64,000 nt of DNA from the NCBI GenBank assembly GCA_963555835.3, contig CAUVWZ020000002.1, positions 620,001-684,000 on the forward strand, written 5' to 3'. Below, one piece after another: positions 1 to 7,128 of this stretch. Origin of the DNA: JAPUME01 sp027294185 (GTDB lineage Bacteria > Acidobacteriota > Terriglobia > UBA7540 > JAPUME01). Both the position numbers and the translations under genes were made by a program. Each line of letters starts with the position of its first letter. The first letter of the stretch is position 1. The notes under the pieces were generated by a model, which saw only the letters and a list, made by a program, of their open reading frames with translations, had not been told where the DNA came from and did no database searches.

Positions 1-227
1 TATTTTTGGGAGGGTAAGAGTCGGATAGCCTTGCTTGGATCGAAAGAGGGGACAAAGTGGTGAAGAACCGAGCGAAGTACTTCGCCCTGACGGACGGCTT
101 GCGGGAGCCACGAAGAAGGATCTTTAATTAATGCCATTGGATCTGTTGTTGTCCCAGGGGAAGTGGGATAAGCGATTGCCAAATGAAGAACCGCTTTTGT
201 ACCGCTCCAGACGCGGGATAAAACGTT
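1..227. other. Left edge, no gene recognised
   Basis: I see no convincing coding region, RNA or repeat in the first 227 bases. An open frame on the plus strand from 131 overlaps the minus-strand ORF at 228-815 and has no recognisable protein content. Confidence 0.4.
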
Positions 228-815
228 CTACCTTTCCAGCCAGTACCCAATCTTTTTCTTCCGGCGATGTTGCCTTTCATTCAGGTCTTCGCCTAGTAGT
301 TCTGCGATCTCATCGGCCGCCTTATTTACGCCCATCGGGGTTCGCAGCTCAGGATGGAAATCTGGAGGTAAGTGTCTCCAAACCTCAGGATTGTGCAAAA
401 TCATCTTATAGGCCATCGTCGCCGCGGGAAGGCGCCACGCGCTGATGCGATAAAGCCCCTGGTTGATTTTGGTATAGATTTTTTCTCTCTTAAATTTCCT
501 GTAGTGGCTTGGGATTGCAGCACGTTTTCCGTTTGCTCGCCTGTGATATTCGTCAGCCTTCGCCTGCAGGCTTCGCAGGACACTGGCGAAATCACTACCC
601 CCGACTGCGCCGGACCGTGAGCCGGTTGCTATGTATTCTTTGCAAAGATAGGCTGTCACAGCCTCAATAAATTTGACGCGCTTCAACCTGTCAGCCGGGT
701 TGGGATACGCGAGCACTGCATGATAATAACTAGCCCCGAAATGATCGCGGTCGCCATCGACAGGTATCCTAATCGTGTCGGGCCCTCTGGTTGACTGCCT
801 GTGCTTCTTTACCAT
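228..815 (-). CDS. Hypothetical protein, 195 aa
   Basis: I do not recognise this protein. It is a complete 195-residue frame starting with ATG at 815. It is basic at both ends (starts MVKKHRQSTRG, ends HRRKKKIGYWLER) with a mixed, soluble-looking middle rich in Tyr and Arg. There is no signal peptide or membrane helix. No clear Shine-Dalgarno site precedes the ATG, so the start may be elsewhere. Overlapping frames on the other strand are shorter and lack protein-like composition, which favours this one. It sits at the left end of an island of unrelated accessory genes. Confidence 0.55.
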   Translation of the reverse strand: MVKKHRQSTRGPDTIRIPVDGDRDHFGASYYHAVLAYPNPADRLKRVKFIEAVTAYLCKEYIATGSRSGAVGGSDFASVLRSLQAKADEYHRRANGKRAAIPSHYRKFKREKIYTKINQGLYRISAWRLPAATMAYKMILHNPEVWRHLPPDFHPELRTPMGVNKAADEIAELLGEDLNERQHRRKKKIGYWLER

Positions 816-900
816 GCAAGGTCACGAAGTATTGCCAGTCAGCAATGGGTCAAAAGGATTGTTCGTCTCTGAGAATCGAGAAGGGGCCGCAGATGGGTTG

Positions 901-956
901 ACTTAGTAAATAGCTCGGTGGTAGGTTGTTGGTCAATCCAGTTCAATTCTCTAAGT
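901..956 (+). pseudogene. Possible tRNA remnant lacking the anticodon arm
   Basis: A D-arm-like run (TAGCTCGGTGGTAG, 911-924) is followed by a T-loop-like run (GTTCAATTC, 941-949). The ends ACTTAG (901-906) and CTAAGT (951-956) are complementary, like an acceptor stem. The distance is too short for an anticodon arm, so at best this is a deleted or decayed tRNA. A strong terminator follows at once. The match could be chance. Confidence 0.25.
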
Positions 957-960
957 TCTA

Positions 961-990
961 CCCCCGCAGTTTCAGCGGCGGGGGTTTTTT
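961..990 (+). terminator. Rho-independent terminator
   Basis: CCCCCGC and GCGGGGG form a perfect 7-bp GC stem followed by a run of six T. It reads on the plus strand. No plus-strand gene lies directly before it except the tRNA-like remnant. Confidence 0.75.
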
Positions 991-1017
991 GTGGACCTCC
1001 ATTGCTTACAGGAACGA

Positions 1018-1388
1018 TGGCTAAGAAGAAACTACTCCTACCCGGACATAAGACGCAAGCACCCCAAAAGAGAAAACAGACCCCGCCAAAGAAGAGGGGC
1101 CAGCTCGTGAAGTTCAAGGGGGCCCGGTCAGGTACACCCCTCCATCTCCGTTACGGGGCACAGAACGCGGGTAACCCGCATTCCTGGGCGTCCTGGGGGC
1201 CTTCGTGGTTGGGGTCTGACTCGGGTGCGGCTGCAGCGCAAAGGTCAATAATTGACCTGGCGCGTGGCGGCGGGGCGAGCCTCTTTCTTTCCGTCCTCGA
1301 CCCTTCGGCTACCAACCCCCGCAAACGTGCAGTAGTATCGTCGTTACGACGCTATGTAGGGGATTTGTGGGGCGTGCTGAAGGGGTAG
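1018..1388 (+). CDS. Small basic hypothetical protein carrying a palindromic coding insert
   Basis: I do not recognise the family. The likely start is ATG at 1018 (MAKKKLLLPGHK); an upstream in-frame start at 918 lies before the terminator and is less likely. The protein is about 123 aa, with a Lys/Arg/Gln/Pro-rich N-terminus and Gly/Trp/Ser-rich middle. Around residues 72-88 it contains the peptide AQRSIIDLARGGGA, encoded by a near-perfect DNA palindrome that recurs in another ORF at 5423-5614. It could be a mobile-island protein or a chance frame built around the repeat. Confidence 0.4.
1231..1278 (+). repeat. Palindromic coding element, copy 1
   Basis: The core AGGTCAATAATTGACCT (1252-1268) is an inverted repeat with a single central base. 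With its flanks (GCGCAA on the left, GGCGCGTGG on the right) it is shared with 5519-5566 in inverted orientation. In both places it is open in the frame giving AQRSIIDLARGGGA. Confidence 0.7.
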
Positions 1389-1436
1389 AATTGGCCCTGG
1401 GTAGGTGTTTCAGAACTGCTCCCTTTCGGGAGTATA

Positions 1437-1790
1437 ATGAAGGGCAGGGTTACTGCCCAGAGTGGCAATGCCATGAGAATTCAATTCCTTTTCAATTCAT
1501 CGGGTCAATGGATCGCATTCCGACAGGGTAAGTATGTGTACAACACGGAGGGCGAGTGGATCGGGTGGTTGCCGTGGGATGACGATGATGTAGTTGACAT
1601 CAACGGCGGATATCTGGGAACGATTGACCCGAACAATCGCTTTTACCGGTTATTCTACCGCATGCATCGAGCCTACCCAGAATACCCCGGGTTCCCTGGG
1701 TATCTCGGATACCTATCGCACCCAGGGTTTGCGGGGTATGCCCACCTCCCATCGAATGCGGAGGATATCTCTGAACTTGAGGCACAATAG
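1437..1790 (+). CDS. Four-fold beta-flower-like domain protein, 117 aa
   Basis: The N-terminal half contains short repeating aromatic strands of the type GQWIAFRQGKYVY, GEWIGWLPWDDDD and INGGYLGTI. This is the pattern I associate with the small '4-fold beta flower' domain. The C-terminal half is Gly/Pro/Tyr-rich (YPEYPGFPGYLGYLSHPG), resembling a collagen-like or adhesive tail. The ATG at 1437 has GGGAG five bases upstream; an internal ATG at 1473 begins the domain itself and is an alternative. Its stop directly abuts the start of the HEPN-like gene, so the two are probably co-transcribed. Function unknown. Confidence 0.6.
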   Translation: MKGRVTAQSGNAMRIQFLFNSSGQWIAFRQGKYVYNTEGEWIGWLPWDDDDVVDINGGYLGTIDPNNRFYRLFYRMHRAYPEYPGFPGYLGYLSHPGFAGYAHLPSNAEDISELEAQ

Positions 1791-2474
1791 ATGCTGACAA
1801 AGCTCAGAGATATCCCATCTAAACCGATAAGCGATGAATGCCAAAACGCATACCGTATTCTCTCAAGTGCTCACGACGGCGCCACTTCATTCTTAGACAT
1901 ATTCAAAGAGATCCGAAAAACAAGGAAGGCCAAGGGCACACCGACCGATGAAGAACAAAACCTTCTTCGAGCAATGCTCATCTTTGCCACGGCCGGGTTA
2001 GATTCAATGGTGAAGCAGCTGATCAGGGATGCTTTACCTAGTATCGTTGATCTGGATGTCGGTGCTGGCGAGATTTTCAAAAGATTTATTGAACGTCGCC
2101 TCCTAAAAGGCGGAGAGGTGAATCGTAAATTCTTGGCGGGTATTCTTGGGGATATCCAACCGAGGAAACGAGTGGTGAATGAACTTGTATCGGAACTGAC
2201 TTCAGATAGCCTTCAGTCTGTTGAGCAGTTAATGCAGGTTGCTGAGCATTTCAACGTTCCATCGAACAAGATTTTCGATGATCCCAAGCCCGTTGCCCTC
2301 ATCTTCAAGGCGAGAAACGAAATAGCACATGAAATGGACATTGATTTTGCCCACCCCAATCGGAACCGCCGCTCACGTGCGACGAACCAAATGACAAATT
2401 TCACGAACGAGATCTTCAAGATTTCGGCCGCTTTTCTTTCGGAGATTGACAGCGAATTAGGGAAAGCCGAATAA
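1791..2474 (+). CDS. HEPN-like helical protein (candidate RNase)
   Basis: A 227-residue, almost all-helical protein. Near residue 175 it has ARNEIAHEMD, a good R-X4-H motif typical of HEPN-fold ribonucleases, preceded by a long helical region. HEPN proteins commonly act as toxins or defence effectors that cut RNA; that role is inference here. The ATG at 1791 follows directly after the TAG of the upstream beta-flower gene, suggesting translational coupling. The next gene, a trypsin-like protease, starts 49 bases downstream on the same strand, so the three may form one operon. Confidence 0.6.
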   Translation: MLTKLRDIPSKPISDECQNAYRILSSAHDGATSFLDIFKEIRKTRKAKGTPTDEEQNLLRAMLIFATAGLDSMVKQLIRDALPSIVDLDVGAGEIFKRFIERRLLKGGEVNRKFLAGILGDIQPRKRVVNELVSELTSDSLQSVEQLMQVAEHFNVPSNKIFDDPKPVALIFKARNEIAHEMDIDFAHPNRNRRSRATNQMTNFTNEIFKISAAFLSEIDSELGKAE

Positions 2475-2523
2475 CCGAGCCGAAATCAAGCTCCGGGCGG
2501 ATCGGCAGTATGGAGGGCAATTA

Positions 2524-3297
2524 ATGGGATCGGCGAGGATGAGAATCTTCTGGGGTTTTATGACAGGGCTGTTCGTATTGGGTGGGACGACAATTATGCA
2601 GGGGAAGACAACGTGGATTAAGGCAATCAATAAAATGAAAAGGTCGATCTGCCCCATCGTGTATATGATTCAAGACGCGAAAGGAAATCTTACTTATCGT
2701 ACAACCGAGGGCACAGGTTTCTTTGTGGGAAAAGAGGGATATTTTATCACTGCGGCTCACGTCATTCGGAATGTGGACCGCAACGCGCGAGCTAATCCTA
2801 GGACGACGGCCGTAGTGGTCGTCCCGCGCGGGAACTGGCCAAAAGGCGATAAAGAAATTGATGTAAATTGGTTCAAGTTTGACCTTGTTAGTTCCGATGA
2901 AGAAAATGACTTAGCCCTGTGCAAAACACGAATCAACCCTTTCCAGACCGACGAGACAAAACACTTCGTGCAGCAAGTGATAATTGACGACACTATACCA
3001 CCTTACGGGACAGAATTAACCTTTACTGGATTCCCACTCCATAACCAAACGCCGATATCGGGCCGTGGGACCGTGGCGTCCTTTCAAATGATTAAGGGCC
3101 GCAATCAGCGTGGACTCGTTCTCCTGGTGCATGCAATCGTCTGGCCCGGCGTTAGTGGCAGTCCGCTCTACTTAGAGAACTCAAGAGTCGTGGGCTTGGT
3201 GACTGGCCTTATGACAGGCCGAGCACAGGGAATCACAATCGCTCGCCCAGCAAGATTCATCAAGGCTCTTCTGGAGAGCAAGCAGGTAGTTCACTAA
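2524..3297 (+). CDS. Trypsin-like (S1-type) serine protease, membrane-anchored or exported
   Basis: A 257-residue protein with an N-terminal hydrophobic segment (FWGFMTGLFVLGG) that should act as a signal anchor. The protease fold is clear: His in TAAHVI (about residue 79), Asp in ENDLALC (about 128) and Ser in GVSGSPLY (about 216) form the catalytic triad in the usual order. GGAGGG lies seven bases before the ATG at 2524; ATG 2539 is an alternative. It follows the HEPN-like gene by 49 bp. Bacterial trypsin-like proteases occur as effectors in some defence systems and also as ordinary stress proteases; the neighbour favours the former only weakly. Confidence 0.8.
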   Translation: MGSARMRIFWGFMTGLFVLGGTTIMQGKTTWIKAINKMKRSICPIVYMIQDAKGNLTYRTTEGTGFFVGKEGYFITAAHVIRNVDRNARANPRTTAVVVVPRGNWPKGDKEIDVNWFKFDLVSSDEENDLALCKTRINPFQTDETKHFVQQVIIDDTIPPYGTELTFTGFPLHNQTPISGRGTVASFQMIKGRNQRGLVLLVHAIVWPGVSGSPLYLENSRVVGLVTGLMTGRAQGITIARPARFIKALLESKQVVH

Positions 3298-3496
3298 ACC
3301 TCTCTTCTGTCCAGTATAGTCGTCGAGTTTCCTTCACTAATTCGGTTCGATAGAGGTAGACTGTTGCATAGCGAGAACCTGTGGCATCGGCATTGATTGT
3401 ATCATCATAACGAACTACCTCTAGAAGCCCGTTGTCGAGGTGCCGCGCAAAGCACGATCTTTCACCTGGTTGCACTATTCCCTCATCCATAATCAC
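3260..3496 (-). CDS. Small hypothetical protein, 78 aa
   Basis: Not recognised. The GTG start (3496-3494) overlaps the TGA of a preceding minus-strand frame in a GTGA arrangement, and a second in-frame ATG follows two codons later. Its 3' end overlaps the end of the convergent protease gene by 38 bp. The sequence is acidic and soluble, with ERFSELPACSPEEP at the C-terminus. The coupling to a phage-like upstream frame suggests a phage or integrative-element origin. Confidence 0.45.
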   Translation of the reverse strand: MIMDEGIVQPGERSCFARHLDNGLLEVVRYDDTINADATGSRYATVYLYRTELVKETRRLYWTEERFSELPACSPEEP

Positions 3497-3594
3497 TTCG
3501 CCGCCAGTTCCTTAACTTTCTTCCAGATCTTTTCCCCGAAGACTTTGACGGCCTTGTCTTTGCTCTCATCGAATGCCGGGCGCAACCATGGGCC
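3493..3594 (-). pseudogene. Remnant of an HK97-gp10-like phage protein, C-terminus only
   Basis: The minus-strand frame ending at 3493 reads WLRPAFDESKDKAVKVFGEK and continues WKKVKELAAK. The start resembles the C-terminal 'PFLRPAFD' block of HK97 gp10-family head-tail proteins. Upstream of about 3594 the frame no longer looks like protein, so only about 33 codons survive. The next small gene overlaps its stop. Recognition is by short motif only. Confidence 0.35.
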
Positions 3595-3729
3595 CGATTG
3601 TGGAGATACCTGGGATGGAAGGTTTGCCCGAGGTGCTTGCCAAAGCCCGCAAGCGAGTGAATAATGTTGCCAGTAGCCCCAAGTTAGGGATCGGATTGCT
3701 CAAGGCAACCGCTCCAAAAGGCTCTCGCA

Positions 3730-4254
3730 ATGATCTCCCTGAACCTAAACCGCAGATACAAAAATGTACTCTTCCTCTTCCTCTTCCTCGTCCTCATCCT
3801 TGTCGCAACGGGAATCAACCTCGTTACAAATTCTCGCACAATAGTTTTGCCACCGCCGCCTCGCGGGTTCGTATTACGGAAGATTGAGCCAGAAGTCCTC
3901 ATACGCCGTGCTAAACAAGGAGATGCCGAAGCCCAACGCAACCTTGGTTTTCTCTACTTCAAAGGGCAAGGCGTTCCGCAGGACTACGCCGAGGCGCGGA
4001 AGTGGTGGCTAAGGGCCGCTAAGCAGGGGAACTATAACGCCCAACACAGCCTTGGTTTTCTCTACTTCAAAGGGCAAGGCGTTCCGGTGGACTACGTAAC
4101 CTCCTTCGCTTGGGCAAGCGCCGCTGCTCGAGGTGCGAAAGATGCCGAGGAATTCCGTGATCTTGTTTACAACAAGCTCGGCCTTGCTTCACTTGGCAGA
4201 GCTCAGGAGCTCTCATGGGAGTATTTCAAGCTCTACGTCGAGCCCTTCCAATAG
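3730..4254 (+). CDS. Sel1-repeat protein with N-terminal membrane anchor
   Basis: 174 residues. A strongly hydrophobic N-terminal helix (VLFLFLFLVLILVATGINLV, residues 13-32) is followed by at least two Sel1-like repeats, with the near-identical blocks LGFLYFKGQGVP repeated about 36 residues apart, and a degenerate third. Sel1 repeats are short helical hairpins used as protein-protein scaffolds. The first anchor helix suggests it faces the periplasm. No operon partner is evident on either side. The DNA of the two repeats is almost identical, pointing to a recent internal duplication. Confidence 0.8.
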   Translation: MISLNLNRRYKNVLFLFLFLVLILVATGINLVTNSRTIVLPPPPRGFVLRKIEPEVLIRRAKQGDAEAQRNLGFLYFKGQGVPQDYAEARKWWLRAAKQGNYNAQHSLGFLYFKGQGVPVDYVTSFAWASAAARGAKDAEEFRDLVYNKLGLASLGRAQELSWEYFKLYVEPFQ

Positions 4255-4845
4255 AAATCCGGCGAAGAACGCAAAGAGATTACGTGTCATTGATTTCCAG
4301 TCGAGAATTGATCCGGTCAACATTCAGGCTCAGGGCGGCCATGCTTTGGTCCCGCCGTAGGCTGTCCTCTTGTACGCTTAGGACTTGCTTCCGCAGCGAA
4401 ATGATTTCCCCTTCAACCGTAACCAGACGATCAAGGATTTCCGTCTTGCCCTCGCTCTCATCAAGGTAGGGACAAGGCTGGTAATCGAGTTTTCAAAAAT
4501 TCCAAAAAATAATTTCCAGGGTCCCATACGCACCGTGGGTATCGATGCGCCCAACCCCTCGCTCCACGACCCTCGAAGCTTTAGCGCCTCTCGCGCCACC
4601 TGCTCTGCCTGCTAGGCTGCTCGCCAACGAACAAGGAAGCGCACGTGTGCAGGCCGAAACGGAGCGGTTTCGCCTTCCCAGCCCACGGGCAGGAAAAGCG
4701 AATTCCTATACGGCCACGGGCCCCGGTTGCAGGCGTCATTATTCGATGCTAATCTTTTTGAGTAATATCTTGTTCCGGAAAAAGGCCTACAGAGGAAGGC
4801 CGCATTAAAAAAACCAAAGCCTTGTATGGAAGGAGGTGAAACTGA
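4255..4845. other. Gene-poor stretch with one antisense coiled-coil fragment
   Basis: Apart from the minus-strand fragment at 4280-4497 I see no supported gene, RNA or repeat. The overlapping short frames on both strands have no consistent protein character. Confidence 0.4.
4280..4497 (-). pseudogene. Coiled-coil protein fragment, no start codon
   Basis: A minus-strand frame ending in TAA at 4280 reads through heptad-like sequence: EILDRLVTVEGEIISLRKQV, then SMAALSLNVDRINSRLEIND. Such helical sequences are typical of small phage or mobile-element coiled-coil proteins. It is open upstream only to a stop near 4497 and lacks an ATG at a sensible place, so it is likely a decayed 3' end. Confidence 0.3.
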
Positions 4846-5085
4846 ATGCCAAAATACCTGGACGAGCATCAAATGAAACCATTAACTGCGCAGCAGCTTC
4901 GCGAAGCCCAGAACGCTCCCCCGGATGAATTCGGGGTAACGCACCACGATGTCCTTTTCAGTGAGGAAGTAAACAAAATCTGGTGCGTCCTCGATGCCCC
5001 CAACAAGGAGGCTGTCGAGAAGCACCATGCAAAGGCAGGGCTCAAGTGCGAGTGGATCCGTGAGGTTGAGTCTACCAAGGAGTAA
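4846..5085 (+). CDS. DUF4242-like protein, 79 aa
   Basis: A complete small gene with a strong Shine-Dalgarno site (GGAAGGAGGTGAAACTGA before ATG 4846). The product has the DUF4242 pattern: FGVTHHDVLFSEEVNKIWCV, then LDAPNKEAVEKHHAKAGLKC. The family is a small ferredoxin-like alpha/beta fold, some members of which have been described as nickel-binding. The HH and C residues could bind metal, but the real role is unknown. No operon partner; the DNA around it carries only repeats. Confidence 0.75.
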   Translation: MPKYLDEHQMKPLTAQQLREAQNAPPDEFGVTHHDVLFSEEVNKIWCVLDAPNKEAVEKHHAKAGLKCEWIREVESTKE

Positions 5086-5422
5086 GCCCCGTGTCGTGGA
5101 GTAGTGGAGTAGGAAATCCCTTTTCTGAGCAGCGGGGTCTTGAGCCGCGGATGGGCCCTTGGCAGGCTCTGATGCGAGGTCTGGGGACCGGCGGAGCGGG
5201 CTGAGAACGGGTAGAGGTGAACCAGAGACTCAAACTGTAGCTTCAGTGCCCTTGCCGAGCTGTCTCATTTCCGCTGAACCGCGACACTCAAAGGCGCGTT
5301 GAGAGACGCGGAAAAGCTTCTTAGGAAGGACAGTATCAGGCCCGTTCATAGAGACGAACTCCAAGACTACTACGCCGAATTGGCCGATCAGAGTCAGCTT
5401 TTTTGAACTTGGAGAGTTAATT
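5086..5422. other. Intergenic, repeat only
   Basis: Nothing but the 75-bp dispersed repeat at 5212-5286 is recognisable here. Confidence 0.5.
5212..5286 (-). repeat. Dispersed 75-bp repeat, copy 1
   Basis: Nearly identical to 32597-32670 and partly to 26801-26838. Read on the minus strand it encodes SAEMRQLGKGTEATV followed by a stop. The 32.6-kb copy is the C-terminus of a longer ORF, so this copy may be the orphan 3' end of a related mobile gene. Confidence 0.7.
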
Positions 5423-5614
5423 TCAAGCCCGACTTCTCCTCCCCTTCATTTCCGCAAACCTCGCCAGCACCTCGTCTTTCCGAACCACCCTTTTCTCTTC
5501 GAGAAGATCCAAGCGGGTGGCCCCGCCCCCACGCGCCAGGTCAATTATTGACCTTTGCGCTTCAGCCCTGCTCGGTAATATCAAATTCGCAACACGTTGC
5601 GAATCTACCCTCAT
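5423..5614 (-). CDS. Small ORF interrupted by the palindromic coding element
   Basis: 63 codons from ATG 5614. The first part (MRVDSQRVANLILPSRAEAQ) and last part (LDLLEEKRVVRKDEVLARF) look like pieces of one small DNA-binding or antitoxin-type protein, separated by the element peptide QRSIIDLARGGGA. A 9-bp inverted repeat ATTCGCAAC/GTTGCGAAT lies at 5585-5604, inside the first codons, and could be an operator or a chance palindrome. No Shine-Dalgarno site is obvious. Expression is doubtful. Confidence 0.35.
   Translation of the reverse strand: MRVDSQRVANLILPSRAEAQRSIIDLARGGGATRLDLLEEKRVVRKDEVLARFAEMKGRRSRA
5519..5566 (-). repeat. Palindromic coding element, copy 2
   Basis: Inverted copy of 1231-1278. 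The core palindrome and about 15 flanking bases on each side are conserved, and it is again translated as AQRSIIDLARGGGA inside a small ORF. Confidence 0.7.
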
Positions 5615-5692
5615 CCTGGCACACGCTTGCCGTCCTCGCGCACCTCTCGCAAGTCTAATTCTTGGACTTTCCTGTGGGAAGGTAGTTGCCGC

Positions 5693-5734
5693 TTACTCCG
5701 GAAAATTCATCCGCCGCAGGAGGTTCTGGAAACC
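5693..5734 (-). repeat. Kinase-tail repeat, copy R1
   Basis: On the minus strand this reads FQNLLRRMNFPE followed by a stop. It matches seven other copies in the window and is the typical C-terminal ending of acidobacterial Ser/Thr kinase-TPR proteins. It begins two bases beyond the stop codon of the TPR gene at 5736. Confidence 0.75.
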
Positions 5735-5735
5735 G

Positions 5736-6911
5736 CTAATTAGCTGGGTTCTCTTGCGCGTGCTTGGCGCGGATGGCCTGGGCGCGGGCTTCCATTTTTT
5801 CCGCTTCGGCGTCACGCTTCATCTCTCGCAGCAAGGCAGCGTAGTTCGCCAGGCTCTGGGCCACATTTGGATGCTCCGGACCCAAGGCCTTTTCATAAAT
5901 GGCCAGCGCCCGTTGGTACGGCAGCTCCGCCAGCGTGTATTTCCCTTGCTCGTGGTAGAGGAAACCCAAGTTGTTGAGGCTGGTAGCCACCTTGGGGTGC
6001 TCCGGCCCCAGAGCCTTCTCGACAGTCGCCAGCGCTCGCTTGTGGAGCGGCTCGGCTTGGGCATATCTCCCTTCGGCGACGTAGAGCGCCGCCAGGTTGT
6101 TGAGGCTAGTAGCCACGTCAGGGTGTTCTGGCCCCAGAGCTTTCTCAAATGTTCCGACCACCCGTCCATAAAGTAGCTCGGCTTGGGTGTAGTGGCCCTG
6201 AGCTTGGTAGACATTAGCGAGATTGTCGAGAGTTATGGCCACCTCGGGGTGCTCGGGCCCCAGAACCTTCTCCCGAATTGCCAACGAGCGCTGGTAGAGC
6301 TGCTCGGCCTGGGCGTACTTCCCTTGGTGGTAGTAGAGCGCCGCCAGGCTGTTGAGGCTGGTAGCCACCTTGGGGTGCTCCGGCCCCAGAGCCTTCTCCT
6401 GGATGGCCAAGCCCCGCTTGTAGACCGGCTCGGCCTGGCCGTATTTCCCCTGGGCGACACAGAGCCTCGCCAGGTTGTGGAGGCTGTCAGCCACCTCGGG
6501 GTGCTCGGGCCCCAGAACCTTCTCCCGAATTGCCAGCGCCCGCCGATGCAGCGGTTCTGCCTCGGCATACTTGCCCTGAGCACTGTAGAGGTCCGCCAGG
6601 TTGTTGAGGGTAGTGGCCACCTTGGGGTGCTCCGGCCCCAGGGCCTTCTCGACAATCGCCAGCGCTCGCCGGTAGAGTGGCTCGGCCTGGGTGTAGTGGC
6701 CCAGCTCCTGATAGACCCTTCCCAAGGCCAAATGGCTGAGAGCCAAACGGGAGTCGTGCTCTCCGAACTTTTCGGCTTCCTCCAGGGCGGCGACAAAGAG
6801 CTTCTCGGCCTCGGCGTAGCGACCCTCTTGAAGTGCCTGAGATCCGGCTGTGATAGATTCTTCCCACATACTGTTTTGGGCGCATACAAAGGCCAGCGAG
6901 AGGACAGACAC
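5736..6911 (-). CDS. Kinesin-light-chain-like TPR protein
   Basis: 391 codons. After a short N-terminal segment the protein is an uninterrupted array of about eight 42-residue TPR units of the form YAEAEPLHRRALAIREKVLG then PEHPEVA. These are scaffold repeats for protein binding. The GTG start at 6911 has GGGAGGG five bases upstream. Residues 1-12 (MSVLSLAFVCAQ) look like the second half of a signal peptide. The missing first half (MRYAKTRSLLGG) is encoded at 6952 in another frame, suggesting a one-base slip within the signal sequence. The repeats are so similar at DNA level that the plus strand shows long false frames. Neighbours on both sides are kinase-tail repeats. Confidence 0.85.
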   Translation of the reverse strand: MSVLSLAFVCAQNSMWEESITAGSQALQEGRYAEAEKLFVAALEEAEKFGEHDSRLALSHLALGRVYQELGHYTQAEPLYRRALAIVEKALGPEHPKVATTLNNLADLYSAQGKYAEAEPLHRRALAIREKVLGPEHPEVADSLHNLARLCVAQGKYGQAEPVYKRGLAIQEKALGPEHPKVATSLNSLAALYYHQGKYAQAEQLYQRSLAIREKVLGPEHPEVAITLDNLANVYQAQGHYTQAELLYGRVVGTFEKALGPEHPDVATSLNNLAALYVAEGRYAQAEPLHKRALATVEKALGPEHPKVATSLNNLGFLYHEQGKYTLAELPYQRALAIYEKALGPEHPNVAQSLANYAALLREMKRDAEAEKMEARAQAIRAKHAQENPAN

Positions 6912-7068
6912 AATAACCCTCCCAGCAGCGAGCGTGTCTTCGCATATCTCATATCAGCCGTTCTTGCTCAAGGAACCAGCGCCCCACTCTTTTGCCCGTC
7001 ATCCTACGCCCCGCCCCCAGGCAAGTCAATGCGAAGCAAGTTCGATATGAATCAGCGTGAGGGCAGCT

Positions 7069-7120
7069 TTACTCCGGAAAATTCATCCGCCGCAGGAGGT
7101 CCTGGAAGCGGGGGGCGGAG
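7069..7120 (-). repeat. Kinase-tail repeat, copy R2
   Basis: Minus-strand reading RFQDLLRRMNFPE then stop, directly downstream of the DUF5916 gene and upstream of the TPR gene. Confidence 0.75.
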
Positions 7121-7128
7121 TTCACCCA

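Noticed and set aside
3573..3720. Plus-strand frame MGPIVEIPGMEGLPEVLAKA resembling a gp10 N-terminus
   Set aside because: It lies opposite the gp10-like C-terminal fragment and cannot be part of the same gene; similarity rests on a few residues.
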